Below the pieces are notes generated by a model, which saw only the letters and a program-made list of their open reading frames with translations, was not told the DNA's origin and did not search any database. A stretch of DNA of 64,000 bases from Streptomyces rubiginosohelvolus (lineage in GTDB: Bacteria > Actinomycetota > Actinomycetes > Streptomycetales > Streptomycetaceae). Position 1 is the first letter of the stretch. Every line of letters begins with the position of its first letter. Location of the stretch: positions 1 through 64,000 of the forward strand of contig NZ_BMTW01000011.1 of assembly GCF_014649875.1 (NCBI RefSeq), read 5' to 3'. Positions 8,232 through 16,050 of the stretch are shown piece after piece. The position numbers and the translations under genes were made by a program.

Positions 8232-8275
8232 GGCCGGGGCGAGCCCCCGGCCGGGCGGCGCTGGGGAAGCGCCGC
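8232..8275. terminator. Two adjacent hairpins between convergent genes
   Basis: Two perfect 8-bp stems lie in tandem: GGCCGGGG (8232-8239) with CCCCGGCC (8245-8252), and GCGGCGCT (8255-8262) with AGCGCCGC (8268-8275). They fill the 81-base space between the convergent kinase/Nudix and metallohydrolase genes and probably end both transcripts. Confidence 0.65.
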
Positions 8276-8296
8276 GCGCCGGACACCCGTGCGGCC

Positions 8297-8983
8297 TCAT
8301 ACGCCGTTCGCCGCCGCCTCCATCACCGCCTCGGCGTCCTCGGTGAGCGGGTCGCCGTGGCCGAAGCAGACGGTACGGGGTGCGAGCGCGGCCAGTCGCC
8401 GGAACGTGGCCGCCGCCCCGGCACGGTCCACGTTGAACACGCCGAGCATCACCTGCTCCGCGGAGGCGACGGCGTCCCCGGTGAACAGCACGCCGTGGCG
8501 CGGCAGATGGAGCGCGATGGAGCCCGGTGTGTGACCGGGGGCGTGGACCACCCGCGCACCGTCCCCGAACGGCAGCACCTCGCCGCCGGTCACCTCACGG
8601 TCGACCCGGGTGGGCGGGGCCTCGGGGCACGTCAACCCGCGTGCGTACAAAGGCCGTTCCCAGTCCAGCAGGTCCGGCTCCGGCACGGGGCGCTCGCCCC
8701 GGATCACCGGGGCGTCCAGCGCGTGGGCGAGGATCTCGGCTCCGTACCGGTCCGCCAGTTCCTGCGCGGACCCGTAGTGGTCGCGGTGGCCGTGGGTGAT
8801 GACGATGCGGCGGATCCGGGCCGGGTCGTGGCCGAGCGCCCGGACCCCGTCCTCGATCGCGGCGGCCGACGCGATGTCGCCCGCGTCGACCAGGGTCAGG
8901 TCCGCCCCGTCGCGCCAGAGGTACGCCTGACCGATCCGGAAGCGGAACCTGTGCAACTGGGGGAGCACCTCGACGAGATCCAT
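8297..8983 (-). CDS. MBL-fold metallohydrolase
   Basis: A 228-residue metallo-beta-lactamase-fold hydrolase. The metal motif THGHRDHYGS (HxHxDH) is near residue 75, HAPGHTPGSIALH supplies the next His near 150, LFTGDAV the bridging Asp, and CFGHGDPL the last His. Two zinc or iron ions would be bound in the cytoplasm. Relatives hydrolyse lactones, thioesters or phosphoesters; the substrate is not evident. The ATG at 8983 is used. An in-frame ATG 36 bases upstream starts with the same codons because a 12-bp inverted repeat spans this region. Confidence 0.85.
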   Translation of the reverse strand: MDLVEVLPQLHRFRFRIGQAYLWRDGADLTLVDAGDIASAAAIEDGVRALGHDPARIRRIVITHGHRDHYGSAQELADRYGAEILAHALDAPVIRGERPVPEPDLLDWERPLYARGLTCPEAPPTRVDREVTGGEVLPFGDGARVVHAPGHTPGSIALHLPRHGVLFTGDAVASAEQVMLGVFNVDRAGAAATFRRLAALAPRTVCFGHGDPLTEDAEAVMEAAANGV

Positions 8984-9018
8984 GCGGCGAACGTACGCAG
9001 CGGCGGACGTTCGCCGCA
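8983..9018. promoter_or_regulatory. 12-bp inverted repeat overlapping the start of the metallohydrolase
   Basis: TGCGGCGAACGT at 8983-8994 is the exact complement of ACGTTCGCCGCA at 9007-9018, with a 12-base gap. It begins at the start codon of the leftward gene. It could be an operator blocking initiation, or an RNA hairpin hiding the ribosome binding site. Confidence 0.5.
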
Positions 9019-9068
9019 CGGATCTACGCTCCGGGCGACTTCGCCGAGGGCGAAGCCCACCCGCGGGA

Positions 9069-10433
9069 TCAGGCCTTCTTCGACTCCGCGTAGTTGCGCA
9101 GGAACAGCGCCTCGGCGACCGACATCCGCTCCAGCTCCTCGGGCGACACGCTCTCGTTCACCGCGTGGATCTGCGCCTCGGGCTCGCTCAGCCCGATCAG
9201 CAGGAACTCCGCCTCCGGGTAGAGGCCCGCCAGGGTGTTGCACAGCGGGATGGAGCCGCCCATGCCGGAGGACTGCATCTCCTGGCCCGGGTAGGCGTCC
9301 CGCATCGCGTCCGCCATGGCCTGGTACGCCGGGCTGCTCATGTCGGCCCGGAACGGCTGGCCCTGGCCCACCTGTTCCACCTTCACCCGCGCACCCCAGG
9401 GGGCCCGCGACTCCAGGTGGGCGGTGAGCAGCTTCGTCGCCTCGGCCGCGTCGTGGCCCGGCGGCACCCGCAGGCTGACCTGCGCCCGTGCGCTCGCCTG
9501 CACGGACGGGGTCGCGCCGACCACCGCCGGGCAGTCGATGCCGATGACGGTGACGGCGGGACGGGCCCAGATGCGGTCCGCGACCGTACCCGTGCCGATC
9601 AGCTCGACGCCGTCCAGCACCTTGGCGTCCTGCCGGAACTCCGCCTCCGGATACTGGATGCCGTCCCAGTCGGCGTCACCGGTCAGACCGTCGACCGTGG
9701 TCGTCCCGTCCTCGGCGCGCAGCGAGGCCAGCAGCTGGATCATCGCGGCCAGCGCGTCCGGGGCCGCGCCGCCGAACTGCCCCGAGTGCAGGTTCCCTTC
9801 GAGGGTGTCCAACTGCACGCGCAGCATGGTCATCCCGCGCAGCGTCGCCGTCACCGTCGGCAGCCCGACCCGGAAGTTGCCGGTGTCGCCGATGACGATC
9901 GTGTCCGCGCGGAGCAGTTCCGGGTGCGCCTCCGCGTACCGCTCCAGACCGCCGGTGCCCTGCTCCTCGGAGCCCTCGGCGATCACCTTCACCGAGACCG
10001 GGACGCCGCCGTCCGCCTTGAGGGCGCGCAGCGCGAGCAGGTGCATGATGAACCCCCCCTTGCAGTCGGCCGCGCCTCGCCCGTACCAGCGTCCGTCGCG
10101 CTCGGTCAGCTCGAACGGCGGGGAGATCCACGCCGACTCGTCCAGCGGCGGCTGCACGTCGTAGTGGGCGTAGAGCAGCACGGTCGGCGCCCCGGCCGGC
10201 CCGGGCAGATACCCGTAGACGGACTGCGTTCCGTCGGGGGTGTCCAGGAGGGCGACGTCCGTGAACCCCTCGGCGCGCAGCGCGTCGGCTACCCAGTTCG
10301 CCGCGCCCTCGCACTCGCTCTTCGGGAACACCGCCGGGTCCGCCACCGACTGGAACGCCACCAGCTCGGCCAGCTCCTCCCGGGCACGGGGCATCAGCGA
10401 GGCGACGGTCTCGGGAATCGGACGGGCGGTCAT
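9069..10433 (-). CDS. M20-family dipeptidase/metallopeptidase
   Basis: A 454-residue M20 peptidase of the dipeptidase group. The five metal ligands are visible: His and Asp in LYAHYDVQP, Asp in GRGAADCKGG, the Glu pair in AEGSEEQGTG (catalytic base then ligand), Asp in VIGDTGNF, and a C-terminal His in QIHAVNES. The LEGNLHSGQFGG region is the dimerisation-domain His typical of the family. It probably cleaves dipeptides or amide-linked amino acids with two Zn2+ in the cytoplasm. The ATG at 10433 has GAGGAG 7 bases upstream, which argues against the GTG at 10439. It is monocistronic. Confidence 0.9.
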   Translation of the reverse strand: MTARPIPETVASLMPRAREELAELVAFQSVADPAVFPKSECEGAANWVADALRAEGFTDVALLDTPDGTQSVYGYLPGPAGAPTVLLYAHYDVQPPLDESAWISPPFELTERDGRWYGRGAADCKGGFIMHLLALRALKADGGVPVSVKVIAEGSEEQGTGGLERYAEAHPELLRADTIVIGDTGNFRVGLPTVTATLRGMTMLRVQLDTLEGNLHSGQFGGAAPDALAAMIQLLASLRAEDGTTTVDGLTGDADWDGIQYPEAEFRQDAKVLDGVELIGTGTVADRIWARPAVTVIGIDCPAVVGATPSVQASARAQVSLRVPPGHDAAEATKLLTAHLESRAPWGARVKVEQVGQGQPFRADMSSPAYQAMADAMRDAYPGQEMQSSGMGGSIPLCNTLAGLYPEAEFLLIGLSEPEAQIHAVNESVSPEELERMSVAEALFLRNYAESKKA

Positions 10434-10628
10434 GGGCACGCTCCTCGTGGGTGCGACGTTATGGGTAGGGCGCGGTGTGTACGCGACCGTGTGCGACGCC
10501 GTGCTTGTGACGACGCATGTACGACGAAATCATGGCCGATCCTCCCACAGGAGGGCCGGCCCGAAGCGCGCCGTAGGATGCCGTGAGCAGCTTGGGGCCA
10601 CTGGTCGGATCAGGAGCAGAAGCACATC

Positions 10629-11843
10629 GTGAGCAGCGAGAACGCAGACGCCGGACGTGAGCCGGAAGAGTCGTTGGTGTGGGATGTCGTCGTGGTCGGC
10701 GCCGGACCGGCCGGGGCATCGGCGGCGTACGCGGCAGCCGTGGCGGGCCGGAGAGTCCTGCTGCTGGAGAAGGCGGAACTGCCGCGCTACAAGACCTGCG
10801 GCGGGGGCATCATCGGCTTCTCCCGCGACGCCCTGCCGCCCGGGTTCGAACTGCCCCTGAAGGACCGCATCCACGCGGTCACCTTCTCGCTCAACGGCAA
10901 GCTGGCCCGCACCCGCCGCTCCCGGCGCATGCTCTTCGGGCTCATCAACCGCCCCGAGTTCGACGCCGGTCTGGTCGAGGAGGCGCAGAAGGCCGGGGCC
11001 GAACTGCGCACCGGCGCATCGGTGGTGCGGGTCGAGCAGCACGGCCCCGCCGTGCCCGACCGGAGAACGGTCGCCGTGGTGCTGGCCGGTGGCGAGACCG
11101 TCCTCGCGCGGGCCGTCGTCGGCGCGGACGGCAGCGCGGGCCGGATAGGAGCCCATGTCGGGGTGAAACTCGATCAGGTGGACCTGGGCCTGGAGGCGGA
11201 GATCCCCGTTCCGGCCACCGTCGCGGAGGACTGGGCGGGCCGGGTCCTCATCGACTGGGGCCCGCTGCCGGGAAGCTACGGCTGGGTCTTCCCCAAGGGG
11301 GACACCCTCACCGTGGGCGTCATCTCGGCGCGCGGCGACGGCGCGGGCACCAAGCGGTATCTGGAGGACTTCATCGCCCGCCTCGGCCTCGCCGGGTTCG
11401 AGCCGTCCATCTCCTCGGGCCATCTCACCCGCTGCCGCAGCGACGACTCGCCGCTCTCCCGCGGCCGGGTCGTGGTCTGCGGCGACGCGGCCGGACTCCT
11501 TGAGCCGTGGACCCGCGAGGGCATCTCCTTCGCGCTGCGCTCGGGCCGGCTCGCGGGGGAGTGGGCGGTCAGGATCGCCGAGGCCCACGACGCGGTGGAC
11601 GCCCGGCGCCAGGCCCTCAACTACGCCTTCGCCATCAAGGCCGGCCTCGGCGTGGAGATGGGCGTCGGCCGCCGCATGCTCAAGCTGTTCGAGCGCCGCC
11701 CCGGCCTGCTGCACGCGGTGCTGACCGGTTTCCGCCCGGCCTGGAAGTCGTTCGCCGGAATCACCCGGGGCACGACGTCGCTGGCCGAGCTCGTCCGTAC
11801 GCATCCGCTGGCACAGCGGGCGCTCCACGCTATGGACCGCTAG
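10629..11843 (+). CDS. Geranylgeranyl reductase-family FAD-dependent oxidoreductase
   Basis: A 404-residue flavoprotein. The N-terminal Rossmann motif VVVVGAGPAGASAA (residues 20-35) binds FAD. YKTCGGG near 57 is the Cys-containing motif of the geranylgeranyl reductase group, and VVCGDAAGLLEPWTREGI near 285 is the second FAD motif. Such enzymes reduce isoprenoid double bonds, for example in menaquinone or polyprenyl chains, in association with the membrane. The GTG at 10629 has AGGAG at 10612-10616. A TAGGAT box at 10574-10579 is a plausible -10. In other Streptomyces a gene of this type often sits near the respiratory nuo genes, but none are present here, so the substrate is open. Confidence 0.85.
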   Translation: MSSENADAGREPEESLVWDVVVVGAGPAGASAAYAAAVAGRRVLLLEKAELPRYKTCGGGIIGFSRDALPPGFELPLKDRIHAVTFSLNGKLARTRRSRRMLFGLINRPEFDAGLVEEAQKAGAELRTGASVVRVEQHGPAVPDRRTVAVVLAGGETVLARAVVGADGSAGRIGAHVGVKLDQVDLGLEAEIPVPATVAEDWAGRVLIDWGPLPGSYGWVFPKGDTLTVGVISARGDGAGTKRYLEDFIARLGLAGFEPSISSGHLTRCRSDDSPLSRGRVVVCGDAAGLLEPWTREGISFALRSGRLAGEWAVRIAEAHDAVDARRQALNYAFAIKAGLGVEMGVGRRMLKLFERRPGLLHAVLTGFRPAWKSFAGITRGTTSLAELVRTHPLAQRALHAMDR

Positions 11844-11863
11844 CGGCTCACCTGTCGCGACCG

Positions 11864-11894
11864 CGCCCCCGTTGCCCGTACGGCGACGGGGGCG
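11864..11894. terminator. Hairpin between convergent genes
   Basis: CGCCCCCGT (11864-11872) pairs perfectly with ACGGGGGCG (11886-11894) around a 13-base loop. It lies in the 54-base gap between convergent genes and probably terminates both. Confidence 0.65.
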
Positions 11895-11897
11895 TCG

Positions 11898-12353
11898 TCA
11901 TGCCTCGACGGTGATGCGGAAGACGGGGTGGTCCGGGGAGGCGGCCAGCAGTTCGGCGTCCGTGGACTTCGCCGTGATCCCCTGGAAGTACTGGTCGACC
12001 TCCCAGCCCCACCGCTCCAGATAGGCCCGGATGATCCGGGCCTTCTCCGCGTCGTCGGGGATCTCCACGGCGGTGAAGCGGCTGACCTTGCGCCCCAGGC
12101 GCAGCTCCCCGCCTCCCGCCACGCGCATGTTGCGCACCCACTGCGAGTGACCGCGCGCCGAGACCAGGTACCGGTCGCCCTCGAACGTGTGGGTGTTGAC
12201 CGGGATGCGCTGCATCCGGCCGCTCTTGCGCCCGCGCACCGACAGCTCGGCGGAGCCCATCAGGCTGAAGCCGTGCCGGGCCAGCCAGCCGACGACCTTG
12301 TTGAAGCGGTTGGCGGTGGCGCTCGCCCGGAGGTAGTAGGGCTGCTGCGACAT
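11898..12353 (-). CDS. Deazaflavin (F420)-dependent nitroreductase/quinone reductase-like protein
   Basis: A 151-residue protein of the Ddn-like split-barrel family (F420H2-dependent quinone reductase, deazaflavin-dependent nitroreductase). It has an N-terminal amphipathic segment, RGRKSGRMQRIPVN near residue 45 for F420 contact, YLVSARGHSQWVRNM near 70, and an EVDQYFQGI-type C-terminus. It likely reduces quinones or xenobiotics with F420H2. It is divergent from a TetR regulator, and two AGAGC-N3-GCTCT operators lie between them, so it is probably the repressed target. Confidence 0.85.
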   Translation of the reverse strand: MSQQPYYLRASATANRFNKVVGWLARHGFSLMGSAELSVRGRKSGRMQRIPVNTHTFEGDRYLVSARGHSQWVRNMRVAGGGELRLGRKVSRFTAVEIPDDAEKARIIRAYLERWGWEVDQYFQGITAKSTDAELLAASPDHPVFRITVEA

Positions 12354-12373
12354 GATGACTCCCAGGCTACGAG

Positions 12374-12388
12374 GAGAGCGGTGCTCTC
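12374..12388. promoter_or_regulatory. TetR operator, copy 1
   Basis: GAGAGC-GGT-GCTCTC, a palindrome with a 3-base centre, lies 21 bases upstream of the F420-type reductase start. It shares its half-site with a second copy at 12425-12440. Confidence 0.75.
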
Positions 12389-12424
12389 GCTTGAGATCAG
12401 TGTGCACGGAAGGGCTATCCAAAG

Positions 12425-12440
12425 CAAGAGCACTGCTCTC
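12425..12440. promoter_or_regulatory. TetR operator, copy 2
   Basis: AGAGC-ACT-GCTCT (core 12427-12439) repeats the half-site of copy 1 with its centre 52 bases away. It sits just before the TetR gene. The pair predicts binding by two dimers, repressing both divergent genes. Confidence 0.75.
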
Positions 12441-12480
12441 GTTCATGGTCAGTGCTCCGATCGCATGGCAGACTGACCGC

Positions 12481-13188
12481 ATGAGCACCATCCGAGGGGC
12501 CAGGGAACGCGCCCGTATCGAAGTGACCGCGGCGATCAAGGACGAGGCCAGGAAGCAGCTCGCCGAGGAGGGCGCGCCGAAGCTCTCGCTGCGGGCCGTC
12601 GCCCGCGAGCTGGGCATGGTCTCCTCCGCGCTCTACCGCTACTTCCCCAGCCGCGACGATCTGCTGACCGCGCTGATCGTCGACGCGTTCGACGCGATCG
12701 GCGCGGCCGCAGAGCAAGCGGCGGCGGAACAGGCGGCGGGGGAGGCGCCGCCCGCCGAGCGCTGGGTCGCCGTCTCCTGCGCCGTACGGGAGTGGGCGCT
12801 CGCCCACCCCCATGAGTACGCCCTGATCTACGGCTCGCCCGTCCCCGGTTACATCGCCCCGATGGACACGGTGGGGCCCGCTGCGCGCGTGGGCCTGGTC
12901 CTCATCGACATCGTGCGCGGCGCGTACCGGGCCGGGGACCTCACCCTGCCGCCGCTCGCGGACGGGCTGCGCGCCGACGCGGAGCGGATGGCCGCCGATT
13001 TCGCCGAGGGTGTCCCACCCGAGTCCGTGGCGGCTCTGGTCGCCGCCTGGGCGCAGTTGTTCGGCCTGATCTCCTTCGAGCTGTTCGGCCAGTTCAACCG
13101 GGTCGTCGAGGAGCGTGAGGCGCTGTTCCGGCAGACCGCCGGTGAGCTGGCCCGCTCGGTGGGCCTGCGCGACGCCGGTACGGCCTGA
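12481..13188 (+). CDS. TetR/AcrR-family regulator (WHG-type C-terminal domain)
   Basis: A 235-residue repressor. The helix-turn-helix covers roughly residues 15-60, with LSLRAVARELGMVSSALYRYF as the recognition region. The C-terminal ligand domain (about 80-200) has the PHEYALIYGSPVPGY stretch characteristic of the WHG/TetR_C_13 group. It is divergent from the F420-type reductase, with two matching palindromes between, so autoregulation and control of that enzyme in response to a small hydrophobic ligand are likely. The ATG at 12481 places the helix-turn-helix normally. No strong Shine-Dalgarno sequence is visible. Confidence 0.85.
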   Translation: MSTIRGARERARIEVTAAIKDEARKQLAEEGAPKLSLRAVARELGMVSSALYRYFPSRDDLLTALIVDAFDAIGAAAEQAAAEQAAGEAPPAERWVAVSCAVREWALAHPHEYALIYGSPVPGYIAPMDTVGPAARVGLVLIDIVRGAYRAGDLTLPPLADGLRADAERMAADFAEGVPPESVAALVAAWAQLFGLISFELFGQFNRVVEEREALFRQTAGELARSVGLRDAGTA

Positions 13189-13322
13189 CGGACCGGGCGC
13201 CCGCCCGACCGGGCCGGGCGCCGCCCTTCCCGGCTTTCCCGGTGCGTACTCCCCACGGAGTACGGGTGATCACCACGCACGGCGGACGCCTCCGCACCCG
13301 CCCGCCGTCTAGCGTGGCCGCC

Positions 13323-14555
13323 ATGGACGAACTGCAACCGCTGCACCGGGGCGGGCCGCCGTGGCTGTCCGGCGCGCGCTCGCGGACCGCCGGGCTGCCC
13401 TGGGTGTCGACGGCGGTGCTCCTGGTGTTCGTCATGGTCGGTACGGGCTTCGCCGAGGAAGGCCAAGGCCGCCGGCCCCTGGACCTGGCGGCCCGGCTCC
13501 TGCTGTTCGTCGCGGTCGGCGTGCTGCTCCTGCGCCGCCGCCGACCCGTGGTCGCCGTGGCCACGACCTGCGCGGCGACCCTGGTCTACCTCGCGGCGGG
13601 CTATCCGTACGGTCCGGTGTTCGTCGCCGTCGCCGTCGGCTGCTTCAGCGCGATCGTGACCGGACACCGCAAGGCCGCCTGGTGGTCGCTGGGCGGGCTG
13701 TGGGCCGGGCACGTCCTGGTCTCCCACTGGCTCTACCACTGGCTGCCACCGGACGGCGACCGGGCCGCGCCCTGGACGCAGCAAGGCTTCATCACCGCCT
13801 GGGTCGTCGCCGTCGTGGCCGCCGCCGAACTGCTGCGCGTGCGCCGCGAGCAGTGGGCGGCCGCCCGGGCGGAGCGCGAGGCGGCGGAGCGGCGCCGGGC
13901 CGACGAGGAACGGCTGCGCATGGCCCGCGAACTCCACGACGTGCTGGCCCACTCCATCTCCGTCATCAACGTGCAGGCCGGGGTCGGGCTCGCGCTGCTC
14001 GACTCCGACCCGGAACAGGCCCGCACCGCGCTCACCACCATCAAGGGGGCCAGCAAGGAGGCGCTCGACGAGGTACGCCAGGTGCTCGCCAACCTCCGTA
14101 CGCCCGGCGACGCCCCGACCTCCCCCGCCCCCGGCCTCGACCGGCTGTCGGAACTCGTCGAACAGGCCGCGGCCGCCGGACTCACCGTCACCGTCGGGAG
14201 CGAGGGTGACCCGGCCGCCGTCCCGCCCGGCGCCGGACTCGCCGCCTTCCGCATCGTCCAGGAAGCCCTGACCAACGTCGTCCGCCACTCCGGCTCCCGT
14301 ACCGCCGAGGTGTGCGTCGGCTACGGTTCCGGGCGTCTCCGCCTCCGTATCGACGACGCGGGACCGGCCACCGCCGGCGACGCGGGTGGCAGCGGCAACG
14401 GACTCGTCGGGATGCGGGAGCGGGCCGCCGCCCTCGGTGGCACGATCGAGGCGGGCCCACGCCCGGACGGCGGCTTCCGGGTCCTGGCCGAACTGCCGTT
14501 CACCGGCCCGGACCGCGACCGGCGCCCGCCCGGGCCTCCCGAGGAGACGACGTGA
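13323..14555 (+). CDS. NarL-type sensor histidine kinase
   Basis: A 410-residue membrane kinase. Residues 25-165 contain about four or five hydrophobic segments. A coiled, charged linker (about 180-200) leads to the HisKA_3 box ARELHDVLAHSISVINVQ, with the phospho-accepting His near residue 205. The ATPase domain has EALTNVVRHSG (N box) and GNGLVGMRERAAALGG (G box). It phosphorylates the response regulator whose gene overlaps its end by 4 bases. TAGCGT at 13310-13315 lies 7 bases before the ATG and no Shine-Dalgarno sequence is visible, so the transcript is probably leaderless. The signal is unknown. Confidence 0.9.
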   Translation: MDELQPLHRGGPPWLSGARSRTAGLPWVSTAVLLVFVMVGTGFAEEGQGRRPLDLAARLLLFVAVGVLLLRRRRPVVAVATTCAATLVYLAAGYPYGPVFVAVAVGCFSAIVTGHRKAAWWSLGGLWAGHVLVSHWLYHWLPPDGDRAAPWTQQGFITAWVVAVVAAAELLRVRREQWAAARAEREAAERRRADEERLRMARELHDVLAHSISVINVQAGVGLALLDSDPEQARTALTTIKGASKEALDEVRQVLANLRTPGDAPTSPAPGLDRLSELVEQAAAAGLTVTVGSEGDPAAVPPGAGLAAFRIVQEALTNVVRHSGSRTAEVCVGYGSGRLRLRIDDAGPATAGDAGGSGNGLVGMRERAAALGGTIEAGPRPDGGFRVLAELPFTGPDRDRRPPGPPEETT

Positions 14556-15217
14556 TCCGCGTAACGCTCGCCGACGACCAGCTGCTCGTACGGGCGGGCT
14601 TCCGCGCCCTGCTGGACGCGCAGCCCGACATCGAGGTCGCCGGGGAGGCCGCCGACGGCGAGGAGGCCGTCCGCCTGGTGCGCGAACTGCGCCCCGACAT
14701 CGTGCTGATGGACATCCGCATGCCCCGGCTGGACGGGCTGGCCGCCACCCGGCGGATCACCGGCGACCCGGAGCTGAACGAGGTGAAGGTGGTCATGCTC
14801 ACCACCTTCGAACTCGACGAGTACGTCTTCGAGGCGCTCCGCAACGGGGCCTCGGGCTTCCTGGTCAAGGACACCGAGCCGGACGAACTGCTGCGCGCGG
14901 TAAGGGCGGTGGTCGGCGGGGACGCGCTGCTCTCCCCGGGCGTGACGCGCCGGCTGATCGCGGAGTTCGCGGCCCGCTCCAAGGAGCCGACCGCCGCCGC
15001 CTCGCTCGCCCTGCTCACCGAGCGGGAGCGGGAGGTGATGGCGCTGGTCGGCATCGGCCTGTCGAACGAGGAGATCGCCCGCAGGCTGGTCGTCAGCCCG
15101 CTCACCGCGAAGACCCATGTCAGCCGCACGATGGTCAAGCTCGGTGCCCGCGACCGCGCCCAGCTCGTGGTCCTCGCCTACGAATCGGGGCTGGTGCGTC
15201 CCGGCTGGCTCGGCTGA
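14552..15217 (+). CDS. NarL/LuxR-type response regulator
   Basis: A 221-residue regulator. The receiver domain begins with RVTLADDQLLVRAGF, the phosphorylated Asp is in IVLMDIRMPRLDG near residue 53, and the conserved Thr and Lys are in VVMLTTF and GFLVKD. The C-terminal LuxR helix-turn-helix has LTEREREVMALVGIGLSNEEI and KTHVSRTMVKL. The GTG start overlaps the kinase stop as GTGA, so the two are translationally coupled. It should activate or repress promoters on phosphorylation by the upstream kinase. Targets are not evident. Convergent with the gene at 15230 after only 12 bases. Confidence 0.9.
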   Translation: MIRVTLADDQLLVRAGFRALLDAQPDIEVAGEAADGEEAVRLVRELRPDIVLMDIRMPRLDGLAATRRITGDPELNEVKVVMLTTFELDEYVFEALRNGASGFLVKDTEPDELLRAVRAVVGGDALLSPGVTRRLIAEFAARSKEPTAAASLALLTEREREVMALVGIGLSNEEIARRLVVSPLTAKTHVSRTMVKLGARDRAQLVVLAYESGLVRPGWLG

Positions 15218-15229
15218 GCCGGTCCGTCC

Positions 15230-15982
15230 TCACCAGGTGACCGCGGAGTTGTCCGTCCAGAGCCTGGCCACCGCGCGCTCGCCGCGCAGGGTGACGGCGG
15301 TGAGCGGCAGCCGGTTCCAGAGGGTGAGGTAGAGCCCCTCGGCCGTACCGCTCAGCTCGCAGTCCACGTCCTCCGTGCCATCGCCGCCCGCCGTGCGTAC
15401 GGTCTGCGGCGGGTCCTCGGAGATCCGTACCGTCCAGGTCGCCGCCGTGTCCACGGCCCGTACCCGCAGCGTGCGCGGCTTGTCGGAGCGGACCCGGCTC
15501 TTGGGGCGGCCGTGGAAGCCGGTGAGCAGTTCGTCGATGCCGTCGACGGCCCGGGTCGCCGGCACCGGGGTCAGCGGACCGCCGAGCGCCGATTCCGCGT
15601 CCACCCGGTGCACCGTCGTCTCGTTGAGCTGACGGCGGGACCAGAAAGCCAGGGGCGAGGGGGCCGGAAGGAACGTCCAGCACTCCAGGTCGGCGGGCGC
15701 CTCCTCCAGGGACCGGACCAGATGGCTGTGGCCCTCGCGGAACCAGGCCAGGAGTTCGGCCCCGTCGAGATCGGGCTCGCCGCCGTCGGGGTGGTACGCG
15801 GTGTGTCCCTCGGTGAGGAACGCCGCCGCCCACCGGTGGACCATGCCGGTGTGCCGCAGCAGATGGCGTATCTGCCAGCCGGGGCAGGTCGGGACGGATG
15901 CGCCGGGAACGGCCTGCTCGGCGGCCGCCGCGAGCAGCCGCCCCTCCTCCGACAACGACGCGATGTGCTCGGTGATCTGCAT
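15230..15982 (-). CDS. Maleylpyruvate isomerase-family mycothiol-dependent enzyme
   Basis: A 250-residue protein of the MDMPI/DinB-like superfamily. The N-terminal helical bundle has VPTCPGWQIRHLLRHTGMVHRW, with a metal-binding His in the HLLRH segment, then NETTVHRVDAE near residue 138 with another His ligand. The C-terminal MDMPI-C domain follows from about 170. Members use mycothiol in isomerase or S-transfer reactions; many in Streptomyces have no assigned substrate. The ATG at 15982 is used. The gene stands alone between the two-component pair and the MFS gene. Confidence 0.8.
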   Translation of the reverse strand: MQITEHIASLSEEGRLLAAAAEQAVPGASVPTCPGWQIRHLLRHTGMVHRWAAAFLTEGHTAYHPDGGEPDLDGAELLAWFREGHSHLVRSLEEAPADLECWTFLPAPSPLAFWSRRQLNETTVHRVDAESALGGPLTPVPATRAVDGIDELLTGFHGRPKSRVRSDKPRTLRVRAVDTAATWTVRISEDPPQTVRTAGGDGTEDVDCELSGTAEGLYLTLWNRLPLTAVTLRGERAVARLWTDNSAVTW

Positions 15983-16050
15983 GGCGGCGATTGTGCCAGT
16001 GCCGCGCGGGGCCCGACCGGGTTGCGCGGCTCCGTCGGCCGGGCGGGCGG

